A model generated the notes under the pieces. That model saw only the letters and a list, made by a program, of their open reading frames with translations, ran no database searches and had not been told where the DNA came from. Made by a program: the position numbers and the translations under genes. DNA of 64,000 nt from Catenovulum maritimum (lineage in GTDB: Bacteria; Pseudomonadota; Gammaproteobacteria; Enterobacterales; Alteromonadaceae), in contig NZ_KQ130482.1 of NCBI RefSeq assembly GCF_001050375.1, positions 574,954-638,953 on the forward strand, written 5' to 3'. Shown here one piece after another: positions 8,579-16,060 of the stretch. Each line of letters opens with the position of its first letter. Position 1 is the stretch's first letter.

Positions 8579-9457
8579 ATGGCTAATTATCTGCTGGATA
8601 ATTATAAAATTATAATCATTGTTTTATCCTTATATACATTTAGCCAGAGTCTGTTAGCCAAAGATATCGCTATCGTTAATATTAGTCGCGATAAAACAGA
8701 TGATAGGTTTAAATACAACTATCAGGTTCTGGATACGGCACTTAAAATAACACAGCCGGATTTTGGCGAGTACGAGCTTAAGTTAGCTGAACAATACATA
8801 CCCAAACAACGCCTTATACCGATCATTTCCAAAGGAAAAGTGGTTAATGCCACTATCGCAGTAACGAATGTTGAGTGGGAAGATAATACAATAGCGATTA
8901 AAATACCTGTCCGTAGAGGGATTTTAAACTACCGAGTAATTATGACTAATAAGCAGAGTCTCGGGAGCTTCAAAAATATTTCACACATAGATCAGTTGAA
9001 GCAATTACGCGTTTGCTTAGATAGACAATCCTCTACTTGGCAAACATTTAACCATCTGGGCTTTAATCTAGTTAATGCCTATAACGACCGTTCTTTATTT
9101 ACCATGCTAAACAAAAATAGATGTGATTACATTCCTAGAGGAGTTCACGAAGTATTTTTAGAGCTGGAAAATTATAAATCCCTTACTAACTTAGTACTTG
9201 AACCAAGCTTATTGCTTTATATACCGGCGCCATTTTATATTTTTGTATCACCTAACACGCCTAAACTTGCTGAACGATTTAAAGTCGGAATGGAACGTAT
9301 GGCATCACAGGGTATCTTAACGGCTTTGGTTGAAGATAGTGAAGGTGAATACATAAAAAGGGTAAAACAGACGAGTAGGAGCGTGCTGAAGGTGGGTAAT
9401 CCGTTGTTACCGGATGGTGCGCCATTTAACCGAGCAGAATTATGGTTAAAATGGTAA
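8579..9457 (+). CDS. Periplasmic solute-binding-like protein (family 3 type)
   Basis: A 292-residue protein with an N-terminal signal peptide (hydrophobic core about 10-25, then LLAKD). The layout resembles the bacterial family 3 extracellular solute-binding fold: a LKLAEQYIPKQRLI segment, RRGILNYRVIMTNKQSL, then NKNRCDYIPRGVHEVF and a C-terminal TALVEDSEGEYIKR. No transporter gene is adjacent, so it may serve as a sensor or scavenging protein. It is clearly paralogous to the minus-strand gene at 26170-27036, which shares NKNR-DYIPRGVHE and the final GNPLLP motif. Start ATG 8579 follows GAGGGA. Ligand unknown. Confidence 0.7.
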   Translation: MANYLLDNYKIIIIVLSLYTFSQSLLAKDIAIVNISRDKTDDRFKYNYQVLDTALKITQPDFGEYELKLAEQYIPKQRLIPIISKGKVVNATIAVTNVEWEDNTIAIKIPVRRGILNYRVIMTNKQSLGSFKNISHIDQLKQLRVCLDRQSSTWQTFNHLGFNLVNAYNDRSLFTMLNKNRCDYIPRGVHEVFLELENYKSLTNLVLEPSLLLYIPAPFYIFVSPNTPKLAERFKVGMERMASQGILTALVEDSEGEYIKRVKQTSRSVLKVGNPLLPDGAPFNRAELWLKW

Positions 9458-9560
9458 CAGTATTACAACTTCATGTGCCTTAATGTAAACACTGAGCTTG
9501 GCTCAATAAACGTTTGATACAAAAAGGCTCGTCGAATATTAAATAAGAATTAGCTGCAGT

Positions 9561-10343
9561 TTAATCTACAGCTTCAACAATAATGACTTCGATTCCATTA
9601 TCTTCAAATTGTTTGATAATATCAGGATCAGCGTTTGAATCAGTAATTAAGATGTCTACTTCATTTAGTGGACAGAAAATAAAATTACTACGTTTACCTA
9701 ATTTGGTACTGTCAGCCAAAATTACTAACTTTTCAGTTTGCTTACGCAACCTTTGTTCTGACATGATTAATAGAGGATCTGATTCCATCACACCAAAAGG
9801 GCCAACACCAGGCGATCCCATAAACATCATACTGCTATGGTAGTACTCGGTATTATCTTTTTCATAAGAACTTAAAATGATGCCTTGTTCACGGTAAATT
9901 TCACCGCCAGGTAAAGTGACTTGGATATCACTATTTTCTGTGATGTAACTAGCAAGCACAAAAGAATTGGTTAAAATATTTAACTGCTTATCTTGTAAGT
10001 ATTCACCCATCATGTAAGTTGAACTACCACCATTTATAATAATAGAGTCGCCATCTTTACATAATTCAACTGCTCGCTTTGCAATCAGTTTTTTTGTTTT
10101 TGTTTGTTTTTCTTTATCGACAAAAAATACAGAACTAGAAATGTGCTTTTTGCTTGGTGCAGTATTAAGTGACTGAGCACCACCTCTAATTTTTTGAATC
10201 TCGCCACGCTTTGACATTTTTAAAATATCTCTACGTATTGTCGCTTCAGAGGCATTTAACTTCTCAGTCAAATTTCTAACGCTTGCAAATTGTTCTTTGT
10301 CTAGAATATCTTTTATTAATTGTTGCCTATGTCTTTCTAACAT
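9561..10343 (-). CDS. DeoR/GlpR-type transcriptional repressor
   Basis: A 260-residue regulator. The N-terminal winged helix has the DeoR signature: RQQLIKDILDKEQFASVRNL, then LNASEATIRRDILKMSKRGEI and KIRGGA. The C-terminal DeoRC sugar-phosphate sensor domain has GDSIIINGGSSTYMMGEYL and LADSTKLGKRSNFIFCPL. The frame can begin 18 codons earlier (10397), but ATG 10343 has a strong ribosome site (GGAAGGGG, 6-base spacing) and gives the usual family start. It is divergent from the TRAP operon, so it probably controls transport and rhamnose/uronate genes in response to a phosphorylated intermediate such as rhamnulose-1-phosphate (inference). Confidence 0.88.
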   Translation of the reverse strand: MLERHRQQLIKDILDKEQFASVRNLTEKLNASEATIRRDILKMSKRGEIQKIRGGAQSLNTAPSKKHISSSVFFVDKEKQTKTKKLIAKRAVELCKDGDSIIINGGSSTYMMGEYLQDKQLNILTNSFVLASYITENSDIQVTLPGGEIYREQGIILSSYEKDNTEYYHSSMMFMGSPGVGPFGVMESDPLLIMSEQRLRKQTEKLVILADSTKLGKRSNFIFCPLNEVDILITDSNADPDIIKQFEDNGIEVIIVEAVD

Positions 10344-10719
10344 TGGTAACCCCTTCCCGGAAATCGTATCGTGAGTGTTTTCGAATTGTTTTGCCATATT
10401 CTATTCGCAAAGTCCATAAATTTACAATGTATTCGTTATTATACCTGCTTATGACTGAAAAAGAAATTTTTAGATTAAATGTGAAGAAAATGTTTTAATT
10501 GTTTTGTTACATTTCTTTACAAAATGGCTATCAATCGCTATTTTTTATTCATATACGAACTAATTTCAATCATTACACTATGAAATCACCGTGAATGTTG
10601 TCATAATTTGTCAAAAGTGTATATTAGATATTCATATATGGTCATTTTCACTAATAAACACTTTTTTACAAAGATTTAGTGATTTGAGCGCTAAATTTTG
10701 AGTTTTAGTGGCTTAAATA

Positions 10720-10740
10720 ACATTTGTCGCAAACAAATGT
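10720..10740 (+). promoter_or_regulatory. Perfect inverted repeat, candidate repressor operator
   Basis: ACATTTGT, a 5-base spacer (CGCAA) and ACAAATGT form a perfect 8-bp inverted repeat in the divergent region. A single ACATTTGT half-site recurs at 16025-16032, just before the rhamnulose-phosphate aldolase gene. Symmetry and placement suggest the site of the adjacent DeoR-type repressor; this is inference. Confidence 0.45.
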
Positions 10741-10798
10741 GTAATAGACAGCAAATATATTTAGCAACCTTTACTCGTTACATTGAGTTGCATCATCG

Positions 10799-10831
10799 CA
10801 GTAGAAACGAATTTCATTATCGATTCTACTG
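10799..10831 (+). other. Leader hairpin before dctP
   Basis: CAGTAGAA (10799-10806) and TTCTACTG (10824-10831) are a perfect 8-bp inverted repeat around a 17-base loop, in the untranslated leader 30 bases before the dctP start. It could be an operator or an RNA structure. Confidence 0.4.
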
Positions 10832-10861
10832 TAGTTAATTTCGTTACAAAGGGGGGAGGCG

Positions 10862-11857
10862 ATGAGCCATTTCTCTAAATTTATTTTAGCCTTAAGTGCT
10901 CTAATTATTATTGCACAATTTAGTTTTGACTCAGATCTGGGTAATGAAGCTGTCAGCATTCGTATTGCTCATGGCTTAGATGTCCAGCATCCAGTTCATA
11001 AATCATTAGAGTTTATGGATGAGCGGCTCAAAACGATTTCTGATGGGAAAATGTCATTGACTATATTTCCATCCGGTCAATTGGGATCTGAACGAGAAAT
11101 TATAGAGTTGATTCAAATCGGTACTTTAGGGATGACTAAAGTCTCTGCAAGCTCATTAGAAGCATTTGTACCCGAGATGAAAATATTCAGCCTACCTTAT
11201 TTGTTCAATGACCATCAACACTATTGGGATGTACTAACAAGCCCGATAGGCCAAAGTTTATTAGATTCAGGCGTTGAATATAGAGTCAAAGGGCTAGGGT
11301 ATTTTGATGCTGGCAGTCGTAGCTTTTACACAACTCATAAAAAGGTGGAAGCGCCCAGTGATTTGAATGGCTTAAAAATCCGCGTTATGAATAGCCAATC
11401 AGCTGTAGATATGGTTAACACTATTGGTGGTGCAGCTACGCCAGTAAGTTGGGGTGAACTATATACAGCGCTTCAACAAGGGATAGTACAAGGTGCAGAG
11501 AATAACCCGCCGAGTTTTTATTATTCAAAACATTATGAAGTGAGCAAATATTATTTATTAGACGAACACACCTCGATTCCAGACGTGATTGTTGTCGGCA
11601 CCCACCTTTGGGATAGTTTATCCGCTCAAGAACAAGTTTGGCTTAAACAAGCGATGGATGAAGCCACTGACTATCAACGCAAGGTTTGGATGGAGTCGAC
11701 AGAAATGTCACTTGCTAAAGTTAAAGAAGCTGGCGTCACTGTGATGAAAGCCGACAAAGCTATATTCCAAGACAGTGTAACTTCATTGTATGACTCTATA
11801 ACGAGTGAATCGATTAAACGCCTTGTCGCTGATATTAAACAAATGGGAGAGCGCTAG
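10862..11857 (+). CDS. dctP: TRAP transporter solute-binding protein DctP
   Basis: A 331-residue periplasmic binding protein of the TRAP (tripartite ATP-independent) type. An N-terminal hydrophobic export segment precedes SIRIAHGLDVQHPVHKSLEFMDERL. Family blocks include GKMSLTIFPSGQLGSEREIIELIQIGTLGM, FSLPYLFNDHQHYWDVL, PSDLNGLKIRVMNS and VSWGELYTALQQGIVQGAENNP. In this family the conserved Arg of LKIRVM contacts the carboxylate of the ligand. It is the first gene of dctPQM; the Q gene starts two bases after its stop. With kduI/kduD downstream the likely ligand is a uronate or an acidic oligosaccharide product (inference). Confidence 0.92.
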   Translation: MSHFSKFILALSALIIIAQFSFDSDLGNEAVSIRIAHGLDVQHPVHKSLEFMDERLKTISDGKMSLTIFPSGQLGSEREIIELIQIGTLGMTKVSASSLEAFVPEMKIFSLPYLFNDHQHYWDVLTSPIGQSLLDSGVEYRVKGLGYFDAGSRSFYTTHKKVEAPSDLNGLKIRVMNSQSAVDMVNTIGGAATPVSWGELYTALQQGIVQGAENNPPSFYYSKHYEVSKYYLLDEHTSIPDVIVVGTHLWDSLSAQEQVWLKQAMDEATDYQRKVWMESTEMSLAKVKEAGVTVMKADKAIFQDSVTSLYDSITSESIKRLVADIKQMGER

Positions 11858-11859
11858 TC

Positions 11860-12345
11860 ATGTGTTTAGATGCTTGTATTGAAAAATTAGATAAATTCCT
11901 AAGAGTTTTCTTAGCAGTCATGATGGCGTTACTTGTTGTCGATGTGACATGGCAAGTTTTAACTCGCTTTATTTTACCTCAGCCGAGTTCTTTCACCGAA
12001 GAAGTTGCACGTTTTTTATTAATTTGGGTCAGTTTGATCGGTGCTGCATATGCTTATCGCCTTAACAGCCATCTTGGTTTTGATTTATTAGTGAAAAAAC
12101 TACCAGTCAGTGAAGCTTTATTCTACTACCGATTATGTTGTCTGCTTGTTGTCATATTTGCAATTTCAGTACTTATTATTGGTGGTTGCAATTTAGTTTA
12201 TTTGACTTGGTCGTTAGGTCAATCATCTCCGGTTCTAAATATACCTATGGCATTTATATATAGTGTTGTTCCATTCAGTGGATGTTTATTTACTTTATAT
12301 AGCGGCATCTTTTTTAAACAAGCCAGTAATGCAATTGCTGAGTAA
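11860..12345 (+). CDS. dctQ: TRAP transporter small membrane subunit DctQ
   Basis: A 161-residue membrane protein with four predicted helices (about 12-35, 48-66, 88-110, 125-150). The DctQ signature VTWQVLTRFILPQPSSFTEEVARFLLIWVSLIGAAYAYR is present in shorter overlapping form, including the conserved TEE-R-L-W. It links the binding protein to the large permease. It lies 2 bases after dctP and 30 before dctM, so the three genes are one operon. Confidence 0.92.
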   Translation: MCLDACIEKLDKFLRVFLAVMMALLVVDVTWQVLTRFILPQPSSFTEEVARFLLIWVSLIGAAYAYRLNSHLGFDLLVKKLPVSEALFYYRLCCLLVVIFAISVLIIGGCNLVYLTWSLGQSSPVLNIPMAFIYSVVPFSGCLFTLYSGIFFKQASNAIAE

Positions 12346-12375
12346 AAACTAGCAGATAAACAAGGTTAATAAGAT

Positions 12376-13668
12376 ATGACAAGTTTAATTCTATTTGGTG
12401 TTTTTGCGATTTTATTATTAATAAATTTGCCAATTGCACTCGCTATTATTTTTGCGACTTTAGTCAGTATGCTGATGACAGTCGACACATTACCAGCATT
12501 AACGACAATTGCTCAGCGATTGACTGCTGGTATAGACAGTTTTGCTTTACTTGCTATCCCGTATTTTATCCTTTCAGGTTATTTGATGGGGCAAGGTGGT
12601 ATTGCACATAGATTGATTTCTTTCTCTAAAGTGTTAGTTGGACGTTTACCTGGCGGCCTAGCTATTGTTAACGTTATTTCTTGTGCGTTATTTGGTTCAA
12701 TATCTGGTTCGGCCGTTGCTGCAACTTCAGCCATTGGCGGTTTTATGATCCCAGCGATGGAAAAAGAAGGTTATAAAAAGCCTTTTGGTACAGCTGTAAC
12801 TGTCACAGCTGCTACAACTGGTATGCTGATTCCACCGAGCAACATTTTGATTATCTACTCACTTGCTAGTGGTGGTGTTTCAATAGCCGCTTTATTTATT
12901 GCGGGTTATTTACCAGGTATATTGGTGACTGTGTCGTTAATTTTGGCGGCTGTATTATATGTTAAACGTAATAATATTCAGACACTTTCGAAAGAATCAA
13001 TAGAACCATTTTTCCCAGCATTCTTTGGTGCTATACCAAGCCTATTTTTAATCTTCTTAATTATTGGTGGCATCATAGGTGGGATATTCACACCGACTGA
13101 AGCAGGTGCAATTGCGGTATTGTATTCACTCATATTGTCATTGGTGTTTTATCGCCAAATTACAGTTAAAGACTTATATCCAATCTTATTAAAAACAGTT
13201 AATACAACCGCAATTGTTATGTTGTTGATTGGCGCTTCTTCAGCTATGTCATGGTTGATGTCTTATGCATCTATCCCGCAAACGATTAGCCATATGCTGC
13301 TAACTTTATCGGAAAATCCATTACTTATCCTATTGATCATCAACATTACTTTGTTAGTGGTTGGTACCTTTATGGATATGACACCTGCGGTATTAATTTT
13401 CACACCTATATTCTTACCTGTCGCTGAGTCACTTGGTATTTCGCCACTACATTTCGGCATTATGATGATATTAAACTTATCTATTGGCCTATGTACTCCA
13501 CCTGTGGGCAGTGTACTTTTTGTTGGCTGTAGTATTGGCAAGGTCAGTATTAGTGAAGTGATAAAACCTATTTTACCTTTGTACGCTGCAATGTTTATTG
13601 CGCTCGTGTTGGTGACTATGTTCCCAGCGATTAGTGAATTTTTGCCAAGAGCATTTGGCTTAATTTAA
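12376..13668 (+). CDS. dctM: TRAP transporter large permease DctM
   Basis: A 430-residue integral membrane protein of about twelve helices, the ion-coupled permease of TRAP systems. Recognised blocks are LLAIPYFILSGYLMGQGGIAHRL, FGSISGSAVAATSAIGGFMIP, AATTGMLIPPSNILIIYSLASG, GGIFTPTEAGAIAVLYSL and FMDMTPAVLIFTPIFLPVA (quoted in pieces; each is a DctM hallmark). It closes the operon and is followed by an inverted-repeat element. Confidence 0.93.
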   Translation: MTSLILFGVFAILLLINLPIALAIIFATLVSMLMTVDTLPALTTIAQRLTAGIDSFALLAIPYFILSGYLMGQGGIAHRLISFSKVLVGRLPGGLAIVNVISCALFGSISGSAVAATSAIGGFMIPAMEKEGYKKPFGTAVTVTAATTGMLIPPSNILIIYSLASGGVSIAALFIAGYLPGILVTVSLILAAVLYVKRNNIQTLSKESIEPFFPAFFGAIPSLFLIFLIIGGIIGGIFTPTEAGAIAVLYSLILSLVFYRQITVKDLYPILLKTVNTTAIVMLLIGASSAMSWLMSYASIPQTISHMLLTLSENPLLILLIINITLLVVGTFMDMTPAVLIFTPIFLPVAESLGISPLHFGIMMILNLSIGLCTPPVGSVLFVGCSIGKVSISEVIKPILPLYAAMFIALVLVTMFPAISEFLPRAFGLI

Positions 13669-13680
13669 GCGTTAAATTTA

Positions 13681-13881
13681 TTAACTTGAACTCGGGATAA
13701 GAAATTTGCTAACAATTTGAAATACATAAGCTTTTAATATTTCATCTATTCTAGCCCGATGTTTTTTCTTAGTACAAGGCGAATTTGAGCGCCAATAGCG
13801 AGCCTATTGCAATCAAATTTAACGCAGTAATAAGGAAAAACAGCAGCTAGAAAGCAAGTTGTTATCCAGAGTTCAGGTTTA
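13681..13881. repeat. MITE-like element with imperfect 29-bp terminal inverted repeats
   Basis: Left arm 13681-13710 and right arm 13853-13881 are inverted matches in roughly 23 of 29 positions, sharing the ATCC-GAGTTCA-GTT core. The interior carries AAATTTAACGCAG and AGGAAAAA words. Parts of the same element occur at 59084-59153 and 1937-2032, so it is dispersed and lies only between genes. Confidence 0.6.
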
Positions 13882-13909
13882 TTAGTTAATCAATTTATAG
13901 GAATCTATT

Positions 13910-14683
13910 ATGCAAGCATATTTAACTCAACAATTTGGCCTTGAAAATAAAGTTGCCATAGTAACTGGTGCAAGCCGAGGTTTAGGTCAAGCAATGGCGA
14001 TTGGTTTAGGTGAAGCTGGTGCAACTGTTGTTGCTGTTGGCTCTAAGCCTGAAAATGTAGCTAACACAATCGCTATCTTAGAAGAGAAAGGCGTTAAATG
14101 TTTAGCTTTAGGTTGTGATCAAAGCGATGGTGAGCAAATTAAAGCTGTTGTTGAAGACACAATTGCTAAATTCGGTCGAATTGACGTACTAGTTAATAAC
14201 GCGGGTACTATCAAGCGTTCACCTGCTCATGAATTTTCAGATGAAGACTGGAATGAAGTTATCAATGTTAATTTAAACGGTGTATTTAAATTTTGTCGTG
14301 AAGCCGGTAAGCAAATGCTTAAACAAGGTTCAGGTAAAATTATCAATATTGCTTCTTTACTGAGTTTTTCTGGTGGTATTACGGTACCAGCTTATGCTGC
14401 AAGTAAAGGTGGTGTTGCACAAATTACTAAAGCACTAGCGAATGAGTGGGCAAGTTCAAATATTCAAGTTAATGCTATCGCACCAGGTTATTTTGAAACA
14501 GATAATACTTACAACCTAAGACAAGACGAAGAAAGATATAACAGTATCACTGCACGTATTCCAAGTGGTGTATGGGGTAAACCAGAAGATCTAGCTGGCG
14601 CAACTGTGTTTTTATCAAGCAACGCTGCTAACTATATGAATGGTCATGTCATGTTAGTCGACGGCGGCTGGATGGCTCGCTAA
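13910..14683 (+). CDS. kduD: 2-dehydro-3-deoxy-D-gluconate 5-dehydrogenase
   Basis: A 257-residue short-chain dehydrogenase. The NAD(P)-binding TGASRGLGQ motif is near residues 19-27, NNAG follows at about 90, and the catalytic Ser, Tyr and Lys lie in IINIASLLSFSGG and YAASKGG. The C-terminal VFLSSNAANYMNGHVMLVDGGW is standard for KduD. KduD reduces 2,5-diketo-3-deoxygluconate to 2-keto-3-deoxygluconate, the step after KduI. Ribosome site AGGA lies 7 bases before ATG. The kinase and aldolase that finish the pathway (KdgK, KdgA) are not in this window. kduI is the next gene. Confidence 0.88.
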   Translation: MQAYLTQQFGLENKVAIVTGASRGLGQAMAIGLGEAGATVVAVGSKPENVANTIAILEEKGVKCLALGCDQSDGEQIKAVVEDTIAKFGRIDVLVNNAGTIKRSPAHEFSDEDWNEVINVNLNGVFKFCREAGKQMLKQGSGKIINIASLLSFSGGITVPAYAASKGGVAQITKALANEWASSNIQVNAIAPGYFETDNTYNLRQDEERYNSITARIPSGVWGKPEDLAGATVFLSSNAANYMNGHVMLVDGGWMAR

Positions 14684-14703
14684 TTAATCTGTCATGCTAA
14701 TCT

Positions 14704-14739
14704 GAAAACTCCAAACTAGTTAAAGCGTTTGAAGTTTTC
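14704..14739 (+). other. Hairpin between kduD and kduI
   Basis: GAAAACTCCAAAC and GTTTGAAGTTTTC pair with one mismatch over 13 bp around a 10-base loop. No T tract, so it may tune relative expression of the two genes rather than stop transcription. Confidence 0.45.
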
Positions 14740-14792
14740 GGGTTAACGCAAACGAACTCAATTTATTTAATTTTTATTTTATAGGAACCACT

Positions 14793-15623
14793 ATGGATTT
14801 TTTATTTGCAGCTGATATCCGCAGCTATAAAGACATGCGTAACCAAGAATTACGTGACGCATTTGTGACTCAACAATTATTTGTACCAGGTGAATTTAAG
14901 TTAACTTACACTGATGTTGATCGTGGTGTAGTTGGCGGTTTTACTCCTACTACTGAAGCTTTAGAGCTTCCGACTCATAAAGAGCTTGCATCTGACTATT
15001 TTTGTCAGCGTCGTGAAGCGGGTGTGATCAATATTGGTGGCAAAGGAACAATCACAGCAGACGGTGTTGCTTATGCAATGGATAAAAAAGACAGCTTGTA
15101 TCTTGCTAAAGAAACTAAATCAGTAAAATTTGAGTCGGATGATTCAAATAACCCTGCTAAATTTTATTTAGTTTCGTACCCTGCACACCGTGTAACAAAA
15201 ACGGTTCATGTACCAAAAAGTGCCGCACAAACTGTGCATTTAGGTGCGTCTGATACATCAAATGAGCGTACAATTTTCCAATCAATTCGTCCAGGTATCG
15301 TTGATAGCTGTCAATTGGTAATGGGTATTACCGAACTAAAAACGGGTAGTGTTTGGAATACTAAACCACCACACACTCACTTCCGTCGTACTGAAATCTA
15401 TATGTACTTTGACTTGCCAGAAGAAGAGCGTGTATTCCATTTAATGGGTGAACCTGCGGAGGTGCGTTCACTTTCATTAGAAAATGGTGTTGCCATTGCT
15501 TCTCCAAGCTGGTCTATCCATAGCGGTGTAGGTACAACTAACTATACTTTTGTCTGGGCTATGGGTGGTGAAAACCAAGAGTTTGACGATATGGATCACT
15601 TAAAAGTTTCAGATTTAAAATAA
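14793..15623 (+). CDS. kduI: 5-dehydro-4-deoxy-D-glucuronate isomerase
   Basis: A 276-residue cupin-type isomerase, close to the usual length of about 278. It converts 4-deoxy-L-threo-5-hexosulose uronate, the product released from unsaturated uronides, to 2,5-diketo-3-deoxygluconate. The metal-binding motif is visible as KPPHTHFRRTEIYMYFD with further His in MGEPAEVRSL to PSWSIHSGVG. GVINIGGKG marks the N-terminal cupin. It follows kduD and ends at a strong terminator, so kduD-kduI forms a short unit that feeds on the GH105 product. Confidence 0.94.
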   Translation: MDFLFAADIRSYKDMRNQELRDAFVTQQLFVPGEFKLTYTDVDRGVVGGFTPTTEALELPTHKELASDYFCQRREAGVINIGGKGTITADGVAYAMDKKDSLYLAKETKSVKFESDDSNNPAKFYLVSYPAHRVTKTVHVPKSAAQTVHLGASDTSNERTIFQSIRPGIVDSCQLVMGITELKTGSVWNTKPPHTHFRRTEIYMYFDLPEEERVFHLMGEPAEVRSLSLENGVAIASPSWSIHSGVGTTNYTFVWAMGGENQEFDDMDHLKVSDLK

Positions 15624-15651
15624 GCTATTACTGAAACAGTCCCTGTGTGTG

Positions 15652-15699
15652 CCGGTTGAGTTTGTTGTCAGGATGATAACTTTCTCAACCGGTTTTTTT
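15652..15699 (+). terminator. Rho-independent terminator after kduI
   Basis: CCGGTTGAG (15652-15660) pairs perfectly with CTCAACCGG (15684-15692), followed by seven T. Confidence 0.9.
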
Positions 15700-15982
15700 G
15701 ACTTTCGTTCAGATTTAAATGACCAAAGATAATCACTCTGATTATTTATTTTGATTATATTCGACATTCCACTCCTTGTTTATTTCATTTTTGTTAATTT
15801 ATTTGTTGATTTTTATTAATTTATTTTGCCTGTTTGCTTATAGGATTAATTGGTATTAACATTCTGGATTAAATTTAAGTATATGAATAGTAAGTATTTT
15901 AATTAACTTTTCTTCTTTTTTTCTAATATTTGACATGTTTTTTTAATGTTATTTTTTGATGATTGAATGTGATTGTTTGTGC

Positions 15983-16010
15983 TTGACTATGTTTGTCTTT
16001 GGTGTAAAAT
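15983..16010 (+). promoter_or_regulatory. Candidate sigma-70 promoter of the rhamnose catabolic block
   Basis: TTGACT (15983-15988) and TAAAAT (16005-16010) are 16 bases apart, about 50 bases upstream of the aldolase/dehydrogenase start. The rest of the 15700-16060 spacer is very T-rich. An ACATTTGT word at 16025-16032 matches half of the inverted repeat at 10720 and could be a repressor half-site. Confidence 0.5.
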
Positions 16011-16060
16011 CAATTTAATTATTTACATTTGTGTATTCATGATATTTAGGAGCATAGTTG

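Larger units (their letters stand above)
10344..10861. promoter_or_regulatory. Divergent regulatory region between repressor and TRAP operon
   Basis: About 520 AT-rich bases between the DeoR-type gene and dctP, expected to carry both promoters. It holds two perfect inverted repeats (listed separately at 10720-10740 and 10799-10831) and a very strong ribosome site (GGGGGGAGG) for dctP. No further gene was seen. Confidence 0.6.
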
